A model generated the notes under the pieces. It worked only from the letters and a program-made list of their open reading frames with translations, ran no database searches and was not told the DNA's origin. A program made the translations under genes and the position numbers. Positions 15,747-21,383 of a stretch of 21,383 bases of DNA are shown here, in pieces. Each line of letters begins with the position of its first letter. Positions within the stretch are counted from its first letter, which is position 1. Origin of the DNA: DASWTL01 sp035575925 (lineage in GTDB: Bacteria; Bacteroidota; Bacteroidia; Sphingobacteriales; Sphingobacteriaceae); NCBI GenBank assembly GCA_035575925.1, contig DATLXK010000004.1:1-21383 (forward strand). The letters are read 5' to 3'.

Positions 15747-15819
15747 GATTCCGTAGCTCAGCTGGTAGAGCATTACACTTTTAATGTAGTGGTCCTGGGT
15801 TCGAATCCCAGCGGGATCA
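15747..15819 (+). tRNA. tRNA-Lys (anticodon UUU)
   Basis: This is a 73-base cloverleaf. The acceptor stem GATTCCG pairs with CGGGATC (one G-U), followed by discriminator A. The D arm is GCTCAGCTGGTAGAGC, the anticodon arm TTACA-CTTTTAA-TGTAG carries TTT, and the T arm is CTGGG-TTCGAAT-CCCAG. CCA is not encoded. Confidence 0.97.
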
Positions 15820-15884
15820 CAAAAAAAATATGTATCTTTCCTGAATAATCAGGATGTGCTGAAAAGCAGATATAACAATAAAAC

Positions 15885-15958
15885 GGACCGGTAGTTCAGC
15901 TGGTTAGAATGCCGCCCTGTCACGGCGGAGGTCGCGGGTTCGAGTCCCGTCCGGTCCG
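15885..15958 (+). tRNA. tRNA-Asp (anticodon GUC)
   Basis: This is a 74-base cloverleaf. The acceptor GGACCGG pairs with CCGGTCC, discriminator G. The anticodon arm GCCGC-CCTGTCA-CGGCG has GTC, and the T arm is GCGGG-TTCGAGT-CCCGT. CCA is not encoded. It lies 65 bases after tRNA-Lys and is probably on the same transcript. Confidence 0.97.
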
Positions 15959-15980
15959 CTTTTTTAATGTTAATGACACA

Positions 15981-16015
15981 AAAACCCTCAAATGATATGA
16001 TTTGAGGGTTTTTTG
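15981..16015 (+). terminator. Strong Rho-independent terminator after the tRNA pair
   Basis: AAAACCCTCAAAT and ATTTGAGGGTTTT form a perfect 13-bp stem around a 6-base loop, followed by further T residues (TTTTTTGTTT). Confidence 0.92.
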
Positions 16016-16158
16016 TTTAATGGGATCACTATAAAATTATTAATCCTACCTGGGCTTTTTAAGTCAAGCTTATTTTCTGTTAACTTAAGAAAAGAGTAGA
16101 AGTATTTTATCAGCAATAGATTTTATATTTAAATTTCTCAACTATTTCTATGTGGTTA

Positions 16159-16172
16159 GCAATATATATTGC
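16159..16172. promoter_or_regulatory. Perfect 14-bp palindrome upstream of the sugar isomerase-like gene
   Basis: GCAATATATATTGC is a perfect dyad ending 30 bases before the start codon at 16203, followed by another GCAATATTG half-like sequence. Its place in the promoter region fits an operator for a dimeric regulator, but A+T-rich palindromes also occur by chance. The rest of 16016-16202 holds no gene that I can see. Confidence 0.3.
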
Positions 16173-16202
16173 AATATTGAATGTAATATTTGAATTTCAA
16201 AG

Positions 16203-17633
16203 ATGAACAATTCAACATTTAAAATAGGTGTATTTGCAATAGGCTTAGATGCTTACTGGGAGCAGTTTGAAGGATTAAAAAACAGGTTGGAAGGGAATCT
16301 TCAAATTGTAGCGGATAAGTTAGCCGACATACACCCGGTAGTTGTAAATGGTGGCTTAGTGGATACAGTTGATAAAGCTTTTGAAGCAGGGAGAAAATTT
16401 AAAACGGAAGATGTTGATATTATTTTTCTCTACGTTTCCACTTATGCTTTATCCTCAACAGTTTTGCCTGTAGTGCAACGGGCAAAGGCTCCGGTAATAA
16501 TTTTAAATATAACTCCAGCCCCTTCTATCAATTATGCATCATTTAACTCTTTAAATGACAGAATAAAAATGACTGGTGAATGGCTTGCATTTTGTTCGCC
16601 ATGCCCCGTTCCTGAAATAGCCAATGTCTTTAAGCGTACGGGAATAAAGTTTCAACAGGTTACTGGTATGCTACATGATGATGAAGAATGCTGGAGTCAA
16701 ATAAAGGAATGGGTAGAAGCAGCACGGGTAGCTAATACCATGTTCTACAATCGGATGGGATGCATGGGAAATTATTATTCAGGCATGTTAGATATTTACA
16801 CAGACCTCACCTTGCAAATAAAATATTTTGGAGGTCATTTTGAAATGATTGAAGTAGATGAACTTGCATCAATAAGAAAGAATATTCCAGAGGATCAAAT
16901 TCAAAAACGGGTGGATGAGTTTACCCAAACATTTAACATAGACAATGAATGTGATCAAATAGAATTAGAACTGGCCGCAAGAACTTCGTTAGCATTAGAC
17001 ATACTGGTAACAAAGTACAAATTAGGTTCTATAGCTTATTACTATAAGGGTTCTGGCAATAAAGAAAATGAGGAGACAATCAGTTCTATAATTCTTGGTA
17101 ATTCATTATTAACAGCACAAGGAATACCTGTTGCCGGTGAATATGAAATTAAGAATGCACAGGCCATGAAAATCATGAACGGCTTTGGCGCAGGCGGCTC
17201 GTTTACTGAATATTATGCTATGGATTATAATGATAACGTGATTTTAATGGGGCATGACGGGCCTGCACATATTGCTATTGCAGAAGGTAAGATAAAAGTT
17301 CGTCCATTGAAAGTATATCATGGAAAAGTAGGAAAGGGATTGTCAGTTGAAATGGCGATTAAACATGGTGCTATAACGTGTTTATCAGTTGTTGAAAATG
17401 GTAAAGGTGAGCTTTTTTTACTAATAGCAGAAGGAGAATCGGTGGAAGGGCCTATCTTGGAAATTGGTAACACAAACAGCCGGTATAAATTTTCAATAGA
17501 TTCCCGACAATTTATGAATGATTGGAATAGTCATGGACCAGCTCATCACTGCGCTGTTGGAATCGGGCACATTGCTTCAAAAATTAAAAAATTGGGTGAA
17601 TTATTAAATATGGAAGTTGTACAAGTTTGTTAA
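16203..17633 (+). CDS. L-arabinose isomerase-like (AraA/FucI fold) sugar isomerase family protein
   Basis: This is a 476-residue cytosolic protein with the layout of L-arabinose isomerases, which interconvert aldoses and ketoses with a bound metal. Seen: an N-terminal Rossmann-like region (KIGVFAIGLDAYWEQFEG), then in order GEYEIKNAQAMKIM, GSFTEYYAMD, ILMGHDGPAHIA and, near the C-terminus, GPAHHCAVGIGH. These line up with the four places where AraA has its metal ligands (Glu, Glu, His, His). The surrounding residues differ from classical AraA, so the sugar is uncertain and I give no gene symbol. It converges with a susD/susC pair, suggesting but not proving a carbohydrate-use locus. It has an A+T-richer sequence than prfA upstream. 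Confidence 0.75.
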   Translation: MNNSTFKIGVFAIGLDAYWEQFEGLKNRLEGNLQIVADKLADIHPVVVNGGLVDTVDKAFEAGRKFKTEDVDIIFLYVSTYALSSTVLPVVQRAKAPVIILNITPAPSINYASFNSLNDRIKMTGEWLAFCSPCPVPEIANVFKRTGIKFQQVTGMLHDDEECWSQIKEWVEAARVANTMFYNRMGCMGNYYSGMLDIYTDLTLQIKYFGGHFEMIEVDELASIRKNIPEDQIQKRVDEFTQTFNIDNECDQIELELAARTSLALDILVTKYKLGSIAYYYKGSGNKENEETISSIILGNSLLTAQGIPVAGEYEIKNAQAMKIMNGFGAGGSFTEYYAMDYNDNVILMGHDGPAHIAIAEGKIKVRPLKVYHGKVGKGLSVEMAIKHGAITCLSVVENGKGELFLLIAEGESVEGPILEIGNTNSRYKFSIDSRQFMNDWNSHGPAHHCAVGIGHIASKIKKLGELLNMEVVQVC

Positions 17634-17696
17634 TAATTTAAAATAGTTTTCCGTTTGCAATAATTTAAAAATTATCCATTAACTCCTCCTGAGAAT

Positions 17697-17724
17697 CTAA
17701 TTCCCTTTTTTACAAGGGAATTAG
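17697..17724. terminator. Hairpin between convergent isomerase-like and susD genes
   Basis: CTAATTCCCTT and AAGGGAATTAG pair perfectly over 11 bp with a TTTTAC loop. It sits between two convergent genes, 64 bases after one stop and 30 before the other, so it could end both transcripts, although neither side has a long T-tract. Confidence 0.55.
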
Positions 17725-17753
17725 CTGGTCGTTTAACTATAGGAAATTTTGTT

Positions 17754-19433
17754 TTAATACCCGGGATTTTGAATTAAATTTGGTGATTTACTTATTTCAG
17801 TTTGTGAGATAGGATAGAGATAATTTCTATTGGCGAAAACCCTGTTTTCAACTATAAAAGGCGTATAGATAAATGTGGTGCCACTCTTTATAATTTTCAT
17901 TCCCCGTACCGGGCCATTTAAAATGGTTTCGCCTAAGTTCCATCTACGTACATCAAAAAAACGATGCTCTTCAAAACATAATTCAACACGACGCTCATTA
18001 CGTATTAAATCACGCATTTGAACCTGTGTTAATCCTACAGGCAGCACTGGCATGCCCGATCTGGTTCTTATTTGGTTAACAGCACTATAAACCTCAGCAG
18101 TAGCACCAATGGCTTCATTTAGTGCTTCAGCATAATTCAATAAGGTTTCTGCATATCTGAAAAGCACCCATGGTCGTCTTATAGATGCCGGAGACGGAAT
18201 ATTGAACGTCGCAGAAGTGCTTAAAAATTTTCTTAAATAATACCCCGTTTTAGTAGAGTTAAGGTTAGATTGTACATTATCTAAACCCCCGTCAAAAGTT
18301 TCTACTGCCCTAGAGAGTGTACCTGTACTAAATGTAGAACCGTTAAATACAATAAACTGATTTAAACGAGGATCTCTGTTAACATAGGGATTGTTTACAT
18401 TATAACCTGATGTTGGATCAGAAATTGGCTTTCCATTGCTCATTTCAAATGCATCGACTAAATTCTGAGTTGGATTAGTTCTGCCCAAAGCAGAATTAAA
18501 ACCTACAGGTGCATTACTCTCTTCTATATTATTCGTAAGTACTGCGGTTGTGGCAAAAATTACCTCTCTGTTATATTGTGTTGAAGCAAGATTATAATTC
18601 CAAAGGTTAGGAAATTCTGTCGGGCTCAATAGAGAATGCTTGTTTAAATCAATTAAAGCTTTTGCCGCATTTGCCGCATTTCGCCATCTTGAAATATCAT
18701 TACTTGTATTGTACAAAGGGCTCGCTAAATATAATAATACTCTAGCTTTTAAAGCTAATGCTGCAGCCTTAGTAGCTCTTCCTCTGTTGTTTGGGTCATA
18801 ACCACTATCATACGGCACTCCTGCTCCTGTTCCTGTCCAGACGGCAGGTATCAAGGAAACTGCAGAATCGCAATCCATTACAATATGCTGAACTACCTCT
18901 TCCACAGTATTACGCGGAAGGTTTAAGTCCTCGCCGGAAGTGAATGATCTTTTAGCCAGAACAATTTTACCGTACCTTTTGAACAGTTCAAAATGAAACA
19001 TTCCTCTCAGAAAAAAAGCTTCACCCCTTAAGCCCGGAATATCAGTTGTTGGGAAAATACGACTTGTTGGAGATTCCTGTAAAAATATATTTGCTGAGCG
19101 AAGGGAACTGTAAAGATTGGTATATTGATCATCAAAAGTATTAACAGCAGCCCAGGTTCCATTATTAATTATATTAACCCGATTATTTAAACTAGAATTT
19201 ACAGATTCATCTGATGCACTTGCCATTAAAGCTCCATCACCTAAATCATATCTGGCTAATAACCCCCGATAAGTGTAATTCAGGAAGCCTCGTGCATTTC
19301 TATCTGAACCCCAAACATTTTCTTCTGAAACCGGACCTTCGGTAAAATCAAAGCTTAAAAAATCTTTTTTACAACCGGTAACTAAAAAGGCCAGTATAGC
19401 AAAAGCACATAATGTATATATTAATTTCTTCAT
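17754..19433 (-). CDS. SusD/RagB-family outer-membrane nutrient-binding lipoprotein
   Basis: This is a 559-residue surface lipoprotein that forms the lid over a SusC transporter and binds the incoming glycan or peptide. Seen: a type II signal peptide with lipobox LVTGC (C21) followed by KKDFL, typical of SusD N-termini; the TPR-like helical N-terminal region with FLRGMFHFELFKRYG and ALALKARVLLYLASPLYN; and the characteristic C-terminal RRPWVLFRYAETLLNYAEAL and IRNERRVELCFEEHRFFDVRRW blocks. It starts 17 bases after the end of the susC gene, in the usual susC-susD order. The substrate cannot be told from the sequence. Confidence 0.95.
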   Translation of the reverse strand: MKKLIYTLCAFAILAFLVTGCKKDFLSFDFTEGPVSEENVWGSDRNARGFLNYTYRGLLARYDLGDGALMASASDESVNSSLNNRVNIINNGTWAAVNTFDDQYTNLYSSLRSANIFLQESPTSRIFPTTDIPGLRGEAFFLRGMFHFELFKRYGKIVLAKRSFTSGEDLNLPRNTVEEVVQHIVMDCDSAVSLIPAVWTGTGAGVPYDSGYDPNNRGRATKAAALALKARVLLYLASPLYNTSNDISRWRNAANAAKALIDLNKHSLLSPTEFPNLWNYNLASTQYNREVIFATTAVLTNNIEESNAPVGFNSALGRTNPTQNLVDAFEMSNGKPISDPTSGYNVNNPYVNRDPRLNQFIVFNGSTFSTGTLSRAVETFDGGLDNVQSNLNSTKTGYYLRKFLSTSATFNIPSPASIRRPWVLFRYAETLLNYAEALNEAIGATAEVYSAVNQIRTRSGMPVLPVGLTQVQMRDLIRNERRVELCFEEHRFFDVRRWNLGETILNGPVRGMKIIKSGTTFIYTPFIVENRVFANRNYLYPISQTEISKSPNLIQNPGY

Positions 19434-19450
19434 TTTATTTAAATAGATGC

Positions 19451-21246
19451 TTAGAATTGAACATTTAATCCTAAAGAATAGGTTTTTAAATTTGGATAAG
19501 CCGATCCATAACCTGCATAAGGCATCTCTGGATCTACATCAATATCCAATTTTTTAAACGACACCAGGTTATATCCTGTTAAGTAAAATTTTGCTTTTTG
19601 AACTTTAAGTCTGTTTATCAAATTGTTAGGTACAGAAAGACTAAGTTCAACTGATCTTAATTTCAGATAATCACCGGATCGTAACCAAAAATCCGAGTTT
19701 AAGTTGTTGTTAATCCTATCAGCAACAGCTAATCTGGGAAATTTTGCAGTAGAGGCAGTATTAGGTGTCCAGCGATCTAAACTTAACTCATTAAAACCAA
19801 GAGGGCCAGAATTTACAATAGTTCTGATTTGAATAGTTCTTCCTGCGATACCCTGAAACTGAGCATTTAATTGTAACAGCTTATATGTACTATTAAAACC
19901 AAAGCCATAATAAGACTTAGGAATATCAGTATAATTAGTGTTGACCGCATCAAAGGCATCAATCACTCCATCGTTGTTTATATCTTTGTATTTTATATCA
20001 CCAGGTTTAATTACCCCGGCCGCACCTTGGCTTGGACTATTATCAACCTGAGACTGATTTTGGAATAATCCATCAGAAACATAAAAGCGTTTCGTATTCA
20101 CTAAAGAAACATTTCCTGTATTTAAGCCAATTACTGACTGATAACCAAGTATTCCCTGATCTTCATTGAAAGAAGTCACTTCGTTTTTGGCATATGTGTA
20201 GTTTCCGTTAAGCGAAATATTAAATTGCCCTATTTTCATATCGTAATTAGCAGATCCTTCTACCCCTTTGCTGGTTACTTCACCTTCATTAACTCCGGTT
20301 AGTGTAATACCTAAAATACTTGGCACCCGCGGCGTTGTTAATATATCACTTCGTGTATCATTAAAATAATCAACTCCCAGCGTTAGGCTTTTTCTTAAAA
20401 GTTGCACATCTGTACCAATATTAAAACGTTTTAATTTTTCCCAGGTAATAAGTGGGTTACCTGCCGGATTAATTTCATCCGCACTTACTGTAGCTGCGAA
20501 AGCTGTCCCGAATGGATATCCAAAGCCGGCAGGAGCTCTGAATAATGATCTGAAGGGCAAGCGGGCTCCGCCGATATCACCATTACCCATAATTCCGTAA
20601 GAAACTCTTAACTTAAGGTAATCAATTGCATTATTATTTTTCAGGAATGATTCGTCAGAGATAACCCAACCTGCAGAAACCGCTGGGAAAAAACCATACC
20701 GTCTGTCTGGTGCAAAATTTTCTGAGCCGGCATAACTACCTGTAAAGCCAAGGAAATATTTGTCTTTAAACCCATAATCTATTCTGGAGGAAATTTGCTG
20801 ACTTCTAAAATCAAGCCGCTCTACTGCATTATCTACAGAACGTAATAAACGCAGAGATGAGTTTATTTTATGATCTCCACTAAAAAGACGTTCATAATCA
20901 AGTCCTACCCATATTTCGTTTCTACGGTTGTTAGCACTAAAACTGCTACTTAAATAGTTTAATGGTGAAGCTGTTCTATATGTAATTGGTGTAGAAGTGG
21001 TAAAGTCTGTAACCTCATAATTTTGTGTTAACCCTGATTGATAACTTCCCTGTGTATCATAGGATACAAGAAAATTTGCTGATAAGCCCTGGGTAAGGAA
21101 ATCCATTTTATATTTTACATTTCCGTTTACAGTTAAAGCTCTGGTTAAATTTCTAACATAGCCTCTGCCTTGTAATCTTCCTAGTGGATTATTTTGGTAA
21201 ATTGAAGTTCCTCCAAAAGAGCCATTTTTATTTACAATAGGAAAAG
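19451..21246 (-). CDS. SusC/RagA-family TonB-dependent receptor, 5' part cut off by IS
   Basis: This is the C-terminal part, about 598 residues, of an outer-membrane TonB-dependent transporter. Seen: barrel features such as NGSFGGTSIYQNNPLG at the start, GDHKINSSLRLLRS, KYFLGFTGSYAGSENFAPDR, RYGFFPAVSAGWVISDESFL and the final LKTYSLGLNVQF, standard for SusC barrels. Full SusC proteins are about 1000 residues; the signal peptide, the carboxypeptidase-like domain and the plug with its TonB box are absent. The frame is open from the first internal Met (21106) up to 21246, where the insertion sequence begins, and hits a stop within the IS. The receptor cannot work from this fragment alone. It is paired with the downstream susD gene. 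Confidence 0.9.
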
Positions 21247-21383
21247 TGTACCGACCCCTTATTAGTTGGACAAAAGTTGTGAATTAGTTGTGTAGTAATC
21301 GTTCGAATTTAGCTGTAATTTTTCATTTGAATATTCTGCATCCTGATTATTTTTGATTGCCGATATTGGTACTGCATCCTGTT
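21247..21383 (-). mobile_element. 3' end of the same insertion sequence (right copy)
   Basis: This is a perfect reverse complement of bases 3-139. The element enters from the right edge and ends at 21247 with TGTACCGACCCC, directly against susC coding sequence. The two copies point toward each other across the window. Because only about 137 bases of each copy are seen, the window looks like an assembly unit that ends inside a multicopy repeat. Confidence 0.8.
21262..21383 (-). CDS. Transposase C-terminal fragment (partial at window edge)
   Basis: This is the same roughly 40-residue tail as at the left edge, ending YYTTNSQLLSN and a double stop inside the terminal inverted repeat. It is identical in DNA to the left copy, implying recent transposition or gene conversion. 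The catalytic part is outside the window. Confidence 0.6.
   Translation of the reverse strand, partial: QDAVPISAIKNNQDAEYSNEKLQLNSNDYYTTNSQLLSN

Noticed and set aside
15840..15853. CCTGAATAATCAGG between the two tRNA genes as a terminator.
   Set aside because: The stem is only 5 bp with no T-tract; it is more likely a trivial hairpin or processing spacer within one tRNA transcript.
3..21383. The inverted repeats as recombination sites of a SusC phase-variable invertible switch.
   Set aside because: In SusC shufflons the repeats lie within homologous susC coding sequence at both ends. Here the repeat carries a transposase tail and a TG...CA terminus, the left partner is a VKOR gene, and the susC frame is closed by a stop inside the repeat. 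Two IS copies explain it better.
1..21383. CRISPR array.
   Set aside because: No short regularly spaced repeats are present; the only repeats are the IS ends, the precursor leader duplication and the GT paralogs.

Overview
The window looks like chromosomal DNA of a Bacteroidota member, most probably a Sphingobacteriaceae relative (Pedobacter/Mucilaginibacter type). The evidence is the SusC/SusD pair, the near absence of Shine-Dalgarno sequences, a TTTG-N20-TAnnTTTG promoter ahead of the tRNAs, and GG-leader peptides of the kind found in this phylum. No species can be named from the sequence alone.

Both window ends lie inside copies of the same insertion sequence. Bases 3-139 and 21247-21383 are a perfect 137-bp inverted repeat carrying the 3' end of a transposase gene and a TGTACCGACCCC-type terminal inverted repeat, probably of the IS3 family (IS150-like). 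The left copy cuts a VKOR-thioredoxin gene and the right copy cuts a susC gene. Both genes are therefore 5'-truncated.

Bases 140-11347 (all +) form the main accessory locus, a candidate RiPP/bacteriocin-like cluster. In order it holds a truncated VKOR-DsbA-like disulfide former; two precursor peptides with the same 26-residue GG leader but unrelated cores of six cysteines each; a TlpA-like thioredoxin lipid-free exported protein; a peptidase-C39 ABC exporter (PCAT); an HlyD-type adaptor; a GT-B-like protein whose C-terminus resembles a PqqD/RRE winged helix; and two tandem paralogous proteins, each with two GT-A (GT2-like) domains. Precursor, C39 exporter, disulfide enzymes and glycosyltransferases are the same parts as in the sublancin/glycocin loci of Firmicutes. 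The predicted product is an exported, disulfide-rich and probably glycosylated peptide. This is an inference; no product is demonstrated.

Bases 11366-15598 hold housekeeping genes: a secreted prolyl oligopeptidase (-), an LpxH-type phosphoesterase (+) and prfA (+). Bases 15662-16015 carry a promoter, tRNA-Lys(UUU), tRNA-Asp(GUC) and a strong terminator. From 16203 onward there is an L-arabinose-isomerase-like sugar isomerase (+), converging on a susD-susC pair (-) whose susC is truncated by the right-hand IS copy.
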